This document shows positions 9,999 through 18,021 of a stretch of 64,000 nt of DNA, one piece after another. Position numbers and translations under genes: made by a program. This DNA is from Paenibacillus sophorae. GTDB lineage: Bacteria > Bacillota > Bacilli > Paenibacillales > Paenibacillaceae. Every line of letters starts with the position of its first letter. Positions within the stretch are counted from its first letter, which is position 1. The notes under the pieces are model-generated. The model was not told the origin of the DNA and did not search any database. It was given only the letters and a program-made list of their open reading frames with translations. The stretch spans positions 5,394,001-5,458,000 of the forward strand of contig NZ_CP076607.1 in assembly GCF_018966525.1 (NCBI RefSeq). Reading direction: 5' to 3'.

Positions 9999-10482
9999 AC
10001 TGATGTTCCGGCCGTCGTCGAGATACCTAAAACTCCAGTCTTTAAATAGCTCTTTCAATTCAATTGATGTTTAATTTATAAAGCCTTTTATAATGTCTGT
10101 CTGAAAATACACCGGTGTTATTCGAGCTTCGTTTTCATAGTCTTGAAGCCATTTTATCTTATTATCCCTATACTGATTTACTTCAAGCTGAGTAACATAA
10201 GGTTCTATAGTATATCCCTTGGTGTGAAAAGTAACCCAATACTAAGTCCTTCCATTCGATCTCTGTTCGCTTTGTTAAATATTCCTTGCACTTCTCCATA
10301 ATCAATTCTTTGGCTGGCAGTCTATCGTTACGTACGAGGTGAGTAACTCCTTTCTCTTCCCTAGATATATACCCTCTCATATGAATTGCATCCGGAGCAA
10401 TACTACCTAATAAAAAATTTGGTGATGGATCACCAAAAGAAAGGTTAGTCGAAATTGCAAAGTTTACCATAGGCCAAGGCAA
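9996..10482 (-). pseudogene. Broken zinc-dependent phospholipase C-like gene
   Basis: The N-terminus (MPWPMVNFAISTNLSFGDPSPNFLLGSIAPDAIHMRG) has the look of the zinc-dependent phospholipase C-like family. After about 90 residues the frame runs into nonsense. A different frame continues with EPYVTQLEVNQYRDNKIKWLQDYENEARITPVYFQTDIIKGFIN, then an in-frame TAA, then TSIELKELFKDWSFRYLD up to a TAA lying inside the attC GTTA. At least one deletion or frameshift and one nonsense codon are therefore present. Family assignment is from memory of the N-terminal motif and is moderate. Confidence 0.55.
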
Positions 10483-10529
10483 TTAAATTCCTCCCTCGAT
10501 ATCTCATTAATTAACTTGCCGGAATTTCA

Positions 10530-10541
10530 GCTAACGTTCCT
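10530..10541 (-). repeat. Remnant of an attC-like site (R' end only)
   Basis: GCTAACGTTC is all that is left of the palindrome expected between the phospholipase-like pseudogene and the next lipoprotein gene, whose stop codon abuts it. The remainder appears to have been deleted, fusing two cassettes. Confidence 0.45.
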
Positions 10542-10950
10542 ATTTCTTTAATAAATCTCTCAAATGATTTGCATATTTCATTGAAATTTCGTATCCCTGA
10601 CCTGTATCTGATTGATCTACCAATAATCCATTCATTGTTCTATCTGATCCTAGCGACAAATGATAATTCTTTGTTGTATTGTTAGCAAATGTAACTGTCA
10701 AGCTATACTCTGCTACATAATTTAGTTCTCCTTTCATTTTTATTGCATTATTAATCGCTTCTTCAATTATCTTAATGGATCGCGCATTTTCAAAATATTT
10801 ACTCTCGCATAATTCATCTTTAATAGGTTGAAGGCAATCAAGTCTTATAGAGGTAATCGAATCATTTGAATCCGTCTTATTATTACATCCTGTAACAAAA
10901 ACTAAGATCAGTAATATGGCTACTAAATATCTTTTATGAATGTTTATCAT
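10540..10950 (-). CDS. Small lipoprotein of unknown function
   Basis: 136 aa starting MINIHKRYLVAILLILVFVTGCNNK, a lipoprotein signal peptide with lipobox VTGC. The remainder is about 115 residues, with a beta-strand-rich stretch (YVAEYSLTVTFANNTTKNYHLSLG). It is a cassette gene: its start lies 30 bp from a complete attC-like site and its stop touches a deleted one. No family recognised. Likely anchored on the outer face of the membrane. Confidence 0.75.
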   Translation of the reverse strand: MINIHKRYLVAILLILVFVTGCNNKTDSNDSITSIRLDCLQPIKDELCESKYFENARSIKIIEEAINNAIKMKGELNYVAEYSLTVTFANNTTKNYHLSLGSDRTMNGLLVDQSDTGQGYEISMKYANHLRDLLKK

Positions 10951-10982
10951 CTCTTTTCATTATTCATTAAAGGGATTTAACA

Positions 10983-11134
10983 TAACGTTGTTGTGTTCCC
11001 GACGCCTTACAGATTTAAGCCCAAAGGGCATTCATGACGGGGTTAGTCGATACAGCTGTCTGCTAAATCCACTTCCTCGAAACCCCTCTTGCAGACCAAG
11101 GCTCCGTAGGAGCCGAATTCGGAACATGTTGTTA
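10983..11134 (-). repeat. attC-like site 2 (complete)
   Basis: TAACGTTGTTGTGTTCCCG at the left, CGGAACATGTTGTTA at the right, inner repeats around CCTTACAGATTTAAG and GTTAGTC, and the TGTCTGC...GCAGACC inner pair with GGCTCCGTAGGAGCC. The arm sequence TGTTCC/GGAACA departs from the usual GCATTCACG but remains complementary, an arm-level covariation. Confidence 0.75.
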
Positions 11135-11163
11135 GAAGATGTCGGCAACTTCCTGAGCTACAT

Positions 11164-11685
11164 TCAAATATTTCTTAGCTTCTCTAATTTTTCAATCAAT
11201 TCATCAACCTGTCTTCTTGTTTTTGCAATGATTACTTGTTGATTTTCTCTTATATATTCAAGTTTCGTTATTGTGTTCATTCGACTTCTCTTTCTATAAT
11301 TCCAAACCCATTTAATAAATTCCCAATCTAATTTCTCTGGGCATCCTTCATTCATATCAGGTCTAGTTTTCTTATGATACCTAATTCTCCGTTTAATAAT
11401 TCGGTAAATACATAGAAGCCTTGGCATGTCCAAAAAAATGATTAGGTCAGCTTTCTTAATTCTGATATCCATAGTTCTTGAGTAGTTTCCATCGATTATC
11501 CATTGATCTTCGTTCGTAAATTTTTCAACGATTTTATCCCACTCGTCATTTGGTTTAGAAACCCAATTGGCATTCCAAAAATATGCATCCAAATGTATTA
11601 CCGGAATATTGAGTATTTTGCTAAGCTTTTGAGATAAGGTCGATTTTCCAGCTCCGCTTGAACCAATAACCAATACTCGATTCAT
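11164..11685 (-). CDS. P-loop kinase, adenylate-kinase/FlaR-like
   Basis: 173 aa from the ATG after GGGAGG; an in-frame ATG four codons earlier lies on that ribosome binding site. MNRVLVIGSSGAGKSTLSQKL is a Walker A motif. DAYFWNANW, DQWIIDGNY and LIIFLDMPRLLCIYRIIKRR are shared with the FlaR/DNA-topology-modulation-like group of small nucleotide-binding proteins. The physiological substrate is unknown. It follows a lipoprotein gene with only about a dozen bases between, and no attC between them, so the two share one cassette. Confidence 0.85.
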   Translation of the reverse strand: MNRVLVIGSSGAGKSTLSQKLSKILNIPVIHLDAYFWNANWVSKPNDEWDKIVEKFTNEDQWIIDGNYSRTMDIRIKKADLIIFLDMPRLLCIYRIIKRRIRYHKKTRPDMNEGCPEKLDWEFIKWVWNYRKRSRMNTITKLEYIRENQQVIIAKTRRQVDELIEKLEKLRNI

Positions 11686-11699
11686 ATTGCCTCCCATTA

Positions 11700-12227
11700 C
11701 TACTTCTTGTCTTTGTAAGGCACTTCAACAGCTACTTTTCCATCTTTCGTATAGGCTTTTACTTTCATTTCATTAATCTCTGCTATCGCATACCATATTC
11801 TCTTCCAATTGGTATTAATAATATTCCCTTCGATTATCTCTCCATGTTTATCTGTAACTTTGATTTTTGTTATATCAGGAGTGTCAATTAAGCCATATAA
11901 GATTCTATAACTCTCATTCTGATCCAAATGAATTCTTCCAGCTTCAATAATGACTTTAGAAGTTGAATAATAAGAATATGAATCTATAACTTTCCAACCT
12001 TTCTGTTCACTTCCCTGAAAAATGGCTACTCCGATTCCAACATTACCACTATCAAACGGAGCCTTGTAAAAACCAATGACCTTCTCTTCTACTTGTTTTG
12101 TATAAAGCAGTTCATAATGTTGATCTGGATGTTGTTTTCGAAATGCTTCGTTTATTGTATTGCTTTTACATCCTCCGATGAATACACATACAAGAATAAA
12201 AATAATTAAATATTTAAAATGATTCAT
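11700..12227 (-). CDS. Lipoprotein of unknown function
   Basis: 175 aa with a signal peptide ending VFIGGC (lipobox GGC), followed by an extracytoplasmic domain containing YELLYTKQVEEKVIGFYKAP and alternating strands. The C-terminal stretch EINEMKVKAYTKDGKVAVEVPYKDKK looks like a small beta domain. Similar lipoproteins are common in Firmicutes, but I cannot name the family. It is translationally close to the P-loop kinase gene downstream, and its 5' side lies against a truncated attC-like site. Confidence 0.78.
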   Translation of the reverse strand: MNHFKYLIIFILVCVFIGGCKSNTINEAFRKQHPDQHYELLYTKQVEEKVIGFYKAPFDSGNVGIGVAIFQGSEQKGWKVIDSYSYYSTSKVIIEAGRIHLDQNESYRILYGLIDTPDITKIKVTDKHGEIIEGNIINTNWKRIWYAIAEINEMKVKAYTKDGKVAVEVPYKDKK

Positions 12228-12244
12228 GCCTTCTCCTATCTTTT

Positions 12245-12315
12245 TGGATCTTCATCCGCTAAAATGCCTTGGGCAGAACCAGGAGCTCTACTTCCGCAGC
12301 GTGAATGCTGTGTTA
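12245..12315 (-). repeat. attC-like site 3, left part missing
   Basis: Retains CTTCATCCGCTAAAATGCC, a degraded version of the CTTCCTCGAAATGCCTCTTG block, then GCAGCGTGAATGCTGTGTTA. The left arm is absent, so recombination at this site is unlikely. Confidence 0.6.
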
Positions 12316-12348
12316 TATGTAGTTACCGCTTTTTTTAGAAATTGCGAT

Positions 12349-12906
12349 TTAGGCTCTTGCCGTATTGATCATTTCCAATACTTTACTGACTCTTTCTTGA
12401 ACACTTGATGTTATATCCCCTTCAATCCTTATTACAGGGCACTTCAATTCAGAGATCCATTGTTCATGCATAGCTCTGCTTCTTGTTTCTACATCAGCTT
12501 CGTCATAGCTTGCTGCCCATTCAATAAACTCTTTGAACGATTGATATCGACTTCCATTTGTTTCAATCTCTTTCCCGTATCTATTTTGCTCTCTTTCAAT
12601 TAATCGCTTAATCCGTATTTCTTTAGGTATCCATATGAACACTACTAAATCAAAATAGGGTACAAACATATCCCCCCAACCGCATAATGACCCAGACAAT
12701 ATCCATTGGGGAGTGTTGGTTAGATCCTTTTGCAGAAGTGATTGGCGATCTTGAATTTGTCTAACCTTAGTAAAGGGTTCGTCTGTTGGAATCCAGTAAT
12801 AATCATCTGTATCAAAATGCTTATATCCTAACTTCTCTGACAAGGCTTTCGCTAATGTGCTCGTTCCAGAGCCAGACGCCCCAAGAATATGTATCTTATT
12901 TATCAT
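12349..12906 (-). CDS. P-loop nucleotide kinase-like protein with GSGTST loop
   Basis: 185 aa. The phosphate-binding loop reads GASGSGTSTLAKALSEKLG, with Thr where classical Walker A has Lys; this GSGT variant occurs in a known subgroup of small kinase-like P-loop proteins. HFDTDDYYWIPTDEP, QWILSGSLCGWGDMF and LVVFIWIPKEIRIKRLIERE follow the adenylate-kinase fold order. It is a second, distinct P-loop protein in the same array as the gene at 11.2 kb. Substrate unknown. No attC separates it from the upstream membrane-protein gene. Confidence 0.8.
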   Translation of the reverse strand: MINKIHILGASGSGTSTLAKALSEKLGYKHFDTDDYYWIPTDEPFTKVRQIQDRQSLLQKDLTNTPQWILSGSLCGWGDMFVPYFDLVVFIWIPKEIRIKRLIEREQNRYGKEIETNGSRYQSFKEFIEWAASYDEADVETRSRAMHEQWISELKCPVIRIEGDITSSVQERVSKVLEMINTARA

Positions 12907-13009
12907 CTTAACCCTTTCACTCCTTACCGATGTATTCCTATCCCTTATTTAAATTACTCCCATCAACGCCTATTCGATTTCAGGTTATATTCATCATCAT
13001 CCGGACACA

Positions 13010-13336
13010 TTAATACTTTATTTTATTTATTCTAAATAACACGAAGCAAAGTAAATAGATAAGATTTGTAACGCCAAACAATAAAAAAACACCTGGGCTT
13101 AACAACATATACATACTGTATGGGAAGCTCCAGATAAATGAAATTAATAGAATAATACTTCTGTTAAAAAATTGGCCTATTGTAAATAAAACGCTCGGAA
13201 GAACTAGCATTATCAAGGTAATTAACAGGCTAGTTTGATTCATTCCTTCAGCATATGGATTTACCCAAATTAAAATAATCCAAAGAGCAATTGTTGACGC
13301 ACTCGCCACATAGCCAATTAGTTTAATATATTTCAC
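13010..13336 (-). CDS. Small membrane protein, four predicted helices
   Basis: 108 aa with a GTG start behind TAGGAG. Hydrophobic segments at about 5-25, 38-58, 62-80 and 84-102 predict a four-helix inner-membrane protein. No conserved motif recognised. The ribosome binding site overlaps the stop codon of an upstream reading-frame fragment, so the two were probably co-translated within one cassette. Confidence 0.7.
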   Translation of the reverse strand: MKYIKLIGYVASASTIALWIILIWVNPYAEGMNQTSLLITLIMLVLPSVLFTIGQFFNRSIILLISFIWSFPYSMYMLLSPGVFLLFGVTNLIYLLCFVLFRINKIKY

Positions 13337-13347
13337 TAGCGCAGCTC

Positions 13348-13793
13348 CTATCTTTTGAACATCTTTTGAATTATAAACTTCAGTTCTGTCTTTTCATCTC
13401 TTTTATCTTCATATTCATATTCGTCCTTAATTACGATCTCCCGGCTTTCAAGAAATCCAAGCAATCTAATTGATTCTTGCTTTATCTTATTTCTGTAGTT
13501 GTTGATTTTTTCAGAATTCGCCTTTAAATTTCGTCAGTAATCAATTCAGTAAGGAGTTTGGTTATTCGTTCTTCTTCGAAGACACCTGGATTAATAATAT
13601 TCCGTATTATTGTTTTAACCGCTTCCCTGGCAAACTTATCTCTGTAATTGATAGATATCAAGTCAAAGTAATGATTCCCTAGCAGGACTTCAAGTTCACC
13701 ATGATCATACATCCATTGTTCAAACTCTAAGATATCAATATCCTTCCTTGTAAAATAGAACATATATCGATGCGCTTCTATAAGTTCAAGCAA
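13348..13793 (-). pseudogene. Interrupted cassette gene of unknown function
   Basis: The first part is an 89-aa frame (MLELIEAHRYMFYFTRKDIDILEFEQWMYD...LLTELITDEI). Directly after its stop, another frame stays open for about 60 codons without a start codon (KINNYRNKIKQESIRLLGFLESREIVIKDEYEYED...), ending at the ribosome binding site of the next gene. This reads like one original protein with an internal deletion and frameshift. The N-terminal acidic alpha-helical style resembles some immunity-type proteins, but no family is assigned. Alternatively the first frame is a complete short protein. Confidence 0.5.
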
Positions 13794-13854
13794 CTATGGA
13801 TCACCTACTTTGATACTCGGTTCTTGGCCAGGCCGTGTGTATCTGAATATACTT

Positions 13855-13910
13855 CATGCTTTACACCAGGCAACCAAGGGCCGTCAGGCCGCTGCATGAA
13901 TACGGTGTTA
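13855..13910 (-). repeat. attC-like site 4, left part missing
   Basis: Retains ACCAGGCAACCAAGGGCCGTCAGGCC and the arm GCTGCATGAATACGGTGTTA. It is the 3' site of the phosphotransferase pseudogene cassette. The flank TCAGATGGCGG resembles the other end of the same cassette (TTGAATGCGGG) in several positions. Confidence 0.6.
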
Positions 13911-13937
13911 TCAGATGGCGGCTGTATCTAACGGTAC

Positions 13938-14836
13938 CTACAAATTATTAAATGCCTTACCATAAGGACCTATATCTTTAGCTGTAAAAAAGTGATTTAG
14001 ATTCCATGAGATATCATTGCTCTCAAATCCAATTAGTGCCCATCTTAAAGAAGATACATTAGCATAAAATCTTGATCTATCAATAAATGATTCGATCTCA
14101 TCGTAGTACTTACTCATTTTCTTTATAAAACCCTCTCCAAATGTATCAAGAATAACACTAACATTATGAGCAGGGTCACCATAACCTGACACACCAAAAT
14201 CAATTATTCCAATAACTTTGTTAGACTCTTCAATGATGTGATATGGAGCTAGATCCCCGTGTATTAAGGTAGGATTGTAATCAAGAAAATTCTTGTTTTT
14301 GAATACAGGATTAAAGATATTTTGAATGCATTCAATGACATAACTTTTCATATGAGGAAACAGCTTCGTTTTAATACTTAAATACAAATCCTTAAATGAC
14401 TCCTTTGTTCCATTACCAGGGAACCCATTTATATTATTTTCTTCAATTGTATTCATCGGAATGGAGTGTAATTGAGATAAAAATAAAGCTAGTTGTTGAG
14501 CCATCTGATCCTGAAGGTTATCGCTTAATTTTAAAATATTATTCTAATAAATGGGATTCCCCTTAATATAAGAATATTTTGAAATCCCTTCATCAATCAT
14601 TTCTAAATTTGGTACTGGCACGTCAACAAATTGTTTCACAATTTGAAGCACCTTGTATTCGTTATTTAAAAGACTTTTACTAAATTCATGTTTGGAAAAA
14701 CGAAAAACCACACTATCATTGATAATAATAATATCGTTATGTTGACCATCAGTTAGGTTAGTCTTTATTTCTTTGATTTCAATATTTGGGTATTATCTTG
14801 AATGTATTTTATATATTTTGATCTTCTCTCTTCCAT
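13938..14836 (-). pseudogene. Aminoglycoside phosphotransferase-family gene, frameshifted and nonsense-interrupted
   Basis: The C-terminal 188 codons are intact and carry the kinase catalytic loop THGDLAPYHI and metal-binding IIDFGVSGYGDPA. Upstream, MEERRSKYIKYIQDN starts in one frame. A single-base shift then gives PNIEIKEIKTNLTDGQHNDIIIINDSVVFRF, and KGNPIY runs into TAG before NNILKLSDNLQDQ joins the intact part. One frameshift and one stop codon therefore disable a roughly 300-aa phosphotransferase. Such enzymes are frequent integron cargo. The ATP-binding N-lobe is thus not translated in frame. Confidence 0.8.
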
Positions 14837-14887
14837 CAATACCTCCACAGATTATTTAGGTTTTTAAAGTTTTAGCCCGCATTCAAA

Positions 14888-15039
14888 TAACGTTCCCGCA
14901 TTCACATCCGAGAGGCTTATGGCGCTCAGCGCCAGGTCGAAGACTTAGCTCCGCAGGGTTGACAACCTGAAATCCCCCCCAAAAAATCCTTCAGGCTGAC
15001 TAAGGGACCGTCATGTTCCGCAGCGTGAATACGTTGTTA
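14888..15039 (-). repeat. attC-like site 5
   Basis: TAACGTTCCCGCATTCAC at the left and GCAGCGTGAATACGTTGTTA at the right. Inner repeats include GGCGCTCAGCGCC and a C-rich block that differs from other copies. The stop codon of the following DUF4282 gene (TTA on this strand) is the TTA of the right-end GTTA. Confidence 0.75.
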
Positions 15040-15369
15040 CTGTTTGTTTTTATTTATATATGTTCTAAAAGCAACAAAGATTAAGAGTAATAATTCACAA
15101 AACACCTTCCATACTACTGACAGTATTAAAAAGAAAATGATTCCTGCAATAATTCCTAAAAATCTATTCTCTACTGCCACTCCTGTATACATTCCTTCAG
15201 TTATTTGAACTGACTTCATATATTTATTTGTAATTGATATATACCTTCCAAAGGGTATTGACCAATAAATAATTGTTATGATCCCAGCATAAAAAAGTAT
15301 CGTGACTAGAATCTTAGGCTGTATTTGCCCCAAACTTAATATCCCATTATATTTATCTTCATTATTCAT
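15037..15369 (-). CDS. DUF4282-like membrane protein
   Basis: About 110 aa from MNNEDKYNG; an upstream in-frame ATG 25 codons earlier reads through attC sequence and is disfavoured. Two hydrophobic segments (ILVTILFYAGIITIIYW and GIIAGIIFFLILSVVWKVFCELLLLIFVAF) and the terminal ELLLL...F pattern match DUF4282 proteins, small two-helix membrane proteins of unknown role. The stop codon is provided by the attC R'' box, showing how tightly cassette and gene end coincide. Confidence 0.65.
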   Translation of the reverse strand: MNNEDKYNGILSLGQIQPKILVTILFYAGIITIIYWSIPFGRYISITNKYMKSVQITEGMYTGVAVENRFLGIIAGIIFFLILSVVWKVFCELLLLIFVAFRTYINKNKQ

Positions 15370-15426
15370 ACAAATATTCCTTTTATTATGTTTTTTCGAA
15401 CTAAATAGATTTTCAAGATTTTCGGA

Positions 15427-15461
15427 TAATGTTCTGGTATTCATAGGCCCGACTGGGTTGT
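15427..15461 (-). repeat. attC-like site 6, only left end left
   Basis: TAATGTTCTGGTATTCATAGGCCC is the left arm of the palindrome (TAATG instead of TAACG). The interior and right arm are gone and the next gene stops immediately beside it. Confidence 0.5.
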
Positions 15462-15737
15462 CTATTTATCAATGTTTCTCATATATATTCTTTCTGTCCA
15501 ATTCCATACCCATAAACCAAACACTATACCTCCAGCGGGAAACAAAATAATCGCAATAATAAAAAACTCAACAAAACTCTTATCAAATATTAGAGAATAA
15601 TTCTCCATAAATGACATAAATAAAGTAAATAATATTGCTGTCGGTATTCCCCAACCAAGTATTCCTTTATAAATAATAAAATTCTTCTTACCCTTAGATC
15701 TTAATTGCTCCCATTTCATCCTTTGTTTTTGATTCAT
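15462..15737 (-). CDS. Small two-helix membrane protein
   Basis: About 91 aa from MNQKQRMKWEQLRSKGKKNF; the open frame extends seven codons further to a TTG, but the ATG has AAGGGG about ten bases upstream. Two hydrophobic helices (GWGIPTAILFTLFMSFM and FFIIAIILFPAGGIVFGLWVW) follow a basic cytoplasmic start. No family identified. No attC lies between it and the upstream hydrolase gene, so they share a cassette. Confidence 0.65.
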   Translation of the reverse strand: MNQKQRMKWEQLRSKGKKNFIIYKGILGWGIPTAILFTLFMSFMENYSLIFDKSFVEFFIIAIILFPAGGIVFGLWVWNWTERIYMRNIDK

Positions 15738-15761
15738 ATTTCCAAAACCCCTTGCCAAATT

Positions 15762-16250
15762 TTAGTTGGTAATTAAATATTCAATGACAGGATAAGAGAT
15801 CAAGTTCCTATCCCGGTATGTTGAAGTTATCACATCACTTTTATTACTTAAAATTCCATTTTGTAATATTACAGGCTTAAATCCTCGTTCAATGGCTCCG
15901 TTATAGGTAAATAAAACGCAATGTTCTGCAGCAAATCCTGAAATGATAATTAACTCTATGCTTTGATTCAATAAAATTTGTTCTAATTCTGTCTTCCAAA
16001 ATGCATTCGAGTTTTCTTTGGTTAGTATCAAGTCTTCATCTTTGATTTGAATCTCTGGAATACTATTATATAAATCTCTATTTGATTCTTTAAGACCTTC
16101 AATGTCTTGAACATGTATGACAACATGATCATTAGAACGAAGCAAATCTGACACATAATTGATATACTCGCAAGCTCTATCTATTATTTTCTTTTCTAGA
16201 TCCTGTAGATGGATTGTTTGCATATCAATAATTAAAAAACCTATTTTCAT
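15762..16250 (-). CDS. Isochorismatase-family cysteine hydrolase
   Basis: 162 aa from the ATG after GGGAG; a GTG three codons earlier overlaps that site. The fold markers are MKIGFLIIDMQ with Asp9, a lysine in LTKENSNAFW near residue 78, and IISGFAAEHCVLFT with Cys111, giving the Asp-Lys-Cys triad of the isochorismatase superfamily. Members hydrolyse small amides or isochorismate-like molecules; the substrate here is not predictable. Typical metabolic cargo of cassette arrays. Confidence 0.88.
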   Translation of the reverse strand: MKIGFLIIDMQTIHLQDLEKKIIDRACEYINYVSDLLRSNDHVVIHVQDIEGLKESNRDLYNSIPEIQIKDEDLILTKENSNAFWKTELEQILLNQSIELIIISGFAAEHCVLFTYNGAIERGFKPVILQNGILSNKSDVITSTYRDRNLISYPVIEYLITN

Positions 16251-16288
16251 CGAAGACACTCCCTCAAATGTATTTAAAAAATACTTAC

Positions 16289-16325
16289 CCCAATTGGTAT
16301 GCGACTCAGCGGGAATATGGTGTTA
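16289..16325 (-). repeat. attC-like site 7, left part missing
   Basis: Only CCAATTGGTATGCGACTCAGCG and the right arm GGGAATATGGTGTTA remain, before the gene at 16.4 kb. Confidence 0.5.
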
Positions 16326-16436
16326 GAGGATGCCAGCAATTTCTTGGGCTACAATCACATTTTTTAGATATTCTTTGTGTACTTAATTAATGTTAAGCCT
16401 TTTTCTCATGTAGAAAATATACTAATGTTTTGTAGT

Positions 16437-16928
16437 TCATTTTAATTTTGTAGATTTCTTTACCAGGTCAATGTACTCCCTATGTTTTTGTTCTAAAGAC
16501 TCTATCCTCATTTCAACAATAAAAGGTGTATCCTTGAACAGTACATTAATCTTTTCTTTTAAATACTTATACAGAGCTTCTTTTTCATTTCTTAAAGGTA
16601 GTACAGGGGCTAGTGGCAATATTGGGGGACCCTCTCTATTCGCTAATTCCTCAGGTGTTACAAGTCCAAAGTGCAAGAAGTTATGTAGTCCTCTACTCTT
16701 TTCTTCTTCAGTTATTTGATATTCTCCATTAGTGTCTAAAGTGATCCGATCAAATTCAACCATCAATAGTTTTGATGGTTTTCTTTCTTTTATTTCATAG
16801 TATAGAAGAACCTCAAGAACCTCTTGCCGGGCTAGGTCTTCAATAAATCTTTTAGAAACTTTATTACTTTGAGGTATTTTAAATACCTTGTTGCTTTTGG
16901 TTATATATAAACGCCTTACTCCGTTCAT
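16437..16928 (-). CDS. Protein of unknown function
   Basis: 163 aa, soluble, rich in charged residues. Begins MNGVRRLYITKSNKVFKIPQSNKVSKRFIEDLARQEVLEVLLYYEIKERKPSKLLMVEFDRITLD and ends with a helical, lysine-rich segment. A proline-rich break (GPPILPLAPVLPLRNE) divides two halves. No motif recognised. Downstream lies a truncated attC-like site and upstream a complete one, so it is a single-gene cassette. Confidence 0.7.
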   Translation of the reverse strand: MNGVRRLYITKSNKVFKIPQSNKVSKRFIEDLARQEVLEVLLYYEIKERKPSKLLMVEFDRITLDTNGEYQITEEEKSRGLHNFLHFGLVTPEELANREGPPILPLAPVLPLRNEKEALYKYLKEKINVLFKDTPFIVEMRIESLEQKHREYIDLVKKSTKLK

Positions 16929-16981
16929 TCGAATCCCCCTGGGAATAGTTTGAATTATTAATATTATTCGCTAATTTCCTA

Positions 16982-17135
16982 TAACGTTTCCAGCATTCAC
17001 GAACCCGAGAGGCTTAAGGCGCTCTAGCGCCGGGTCGAAGACTTAGCCTCGCAGGGTTGTCTGCAGCCATGACCTCCTCGACTTTGCTTCTGCAGACCAA
17101 GGAGCTGATAGCTCCGAAGCGTGAATGCTATGTTA
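16982..17135 (-). repeat. attC-like site 8 (complete)
   Basis: TAACGTTTCCAGCATTCACG...CGTGAATGCTATGTTA. The inner arm AGCATTCACG pairs with CGTGAATGCT without mismatch. Inner hairpins: GGCGCTCTAGCGCC, TGTCTGC with GCAGAC, and GGAGCTGATAGCTCC. One of the clearest copies. Confidence 0.82.
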
Positions 17136-17251
17136 TCCGATGCACCTGTCTTCCTGAACGTGCTAATATAAATCAGTTGTATTTCTAGCTTCTTTGTATG
17201 CTTTTCATTAAGCCTTTTTATGTTTTCATAATCCTTTAAATTCCCTTTGCT

Positions 17252-17788
17252 TTATCTTACATACAAATTATTTTTTTCAATTATGGTTAGATATTCTTTT
17301 TCTTTATAATAAATCGGAAAACTAAGGTCAAAGTTTCCTCTTACCATTAATTCTCCATAATTAAAGATATAGTCACAAAAGTGGATTTCTCTTGTTGATA
17401 ATTTTAGAAATAGTTCGATCTCATTAATATCTTCGATTTGAATAATCCGACTTCCTCGGTTCGTTACATAGTTTAATTCTTTTAGTTCATTTTGGTTTAA
17501 TAACCCATGATTAATCTTACGCAACTCTTCTATAGAATTGCCTAAATGCACGAAACAGGTGGATGAAGCATTTTCCTCAAACAAGGATTTAAATAAGTTA
17601 ATAAATTTATATTCATGCTTCAAATGATATTCGTATGGATGGATCAATGTCTTGGCTTCGTCTTCAGATAAACAGTAACTAAAAACATCTAGTATTCCAG
17701 TATATCTGAATTGCTTATTCAAGGAATCTTGTTGAACTAATTGATCAAGTACTCTATAAAGATTGGTATTTAATTCTATGAATTGCAA
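17252..17788 (-). CDS. Protein of unknown function
   Basis: 178 aa, soluble, starting MQFIELNTNLYRVLDQLVQQD. It contains a mostly helical first half and a strand-rich second half (RGSRIIQIEDINEIELFLKLSTREIHFCDYIFNYGELMVRGNFD). No family recognised. Its cassette ends share a 17-bp unit-specific match (GTTATCCGA..CACCTG at both ends), good evidence that gene and downstream palindrome travel together. Confidence 0.72.
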   Translation of the reverse strand: MQFIELNTNLYRVLDQLVQQDSLNKQFRYTGILDVFSYCLSEDEAKTLIHPYEYHLKHEYKFINLFKSLFEENASSTCFVHLGNSIEELRKINHGLLNQNELKELNYVTNRGSRIIQIEDINEIELFLKLSTREIHFCDYIFNYGELMVRGNFDLSFPIYYKEKEYLTIIEKNNLYVR

Positions 17789-17829
17789 TTAAAATGCCCC
17801 TTTATGTTTAGGCTTTCAGGTGTTTCGGA

Positions 17830-17988
17830 TAACGTTCTTGTATCTACGAACCCTCACTGCCTTAAGGACCCGAAGGGTCCGACCGCGACGCGGTTAGGCA
17901 GTTCAGGGTTGTCTGCTGAACCGGCTTCCTCGAACCGAACTCCTGCAGACCAAGGAGCCGCAGGCTCCGCAGCGTAGATACTGTGTTA
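17830..17988 (-). repeat. attC-like site 9 (complete)
   Basis: TAACGTTCTTGTATCTACG...GCAGCGTAGATACTGTGTTA. Here both arms have changed together (GTATCTACG pairs with CGTAGATAC instead of GCATTCACG/CGTGAATGC), compensatory evolution of a folded structure. Inner hairpin: CACTGCCTTAAGG with CGGTTAGGCAGT. Confidence 0.85.
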
Positions 17989-18021
17989 GGCGAAGTGACC
18001 TCTTCTTTGATATCCCACTAC

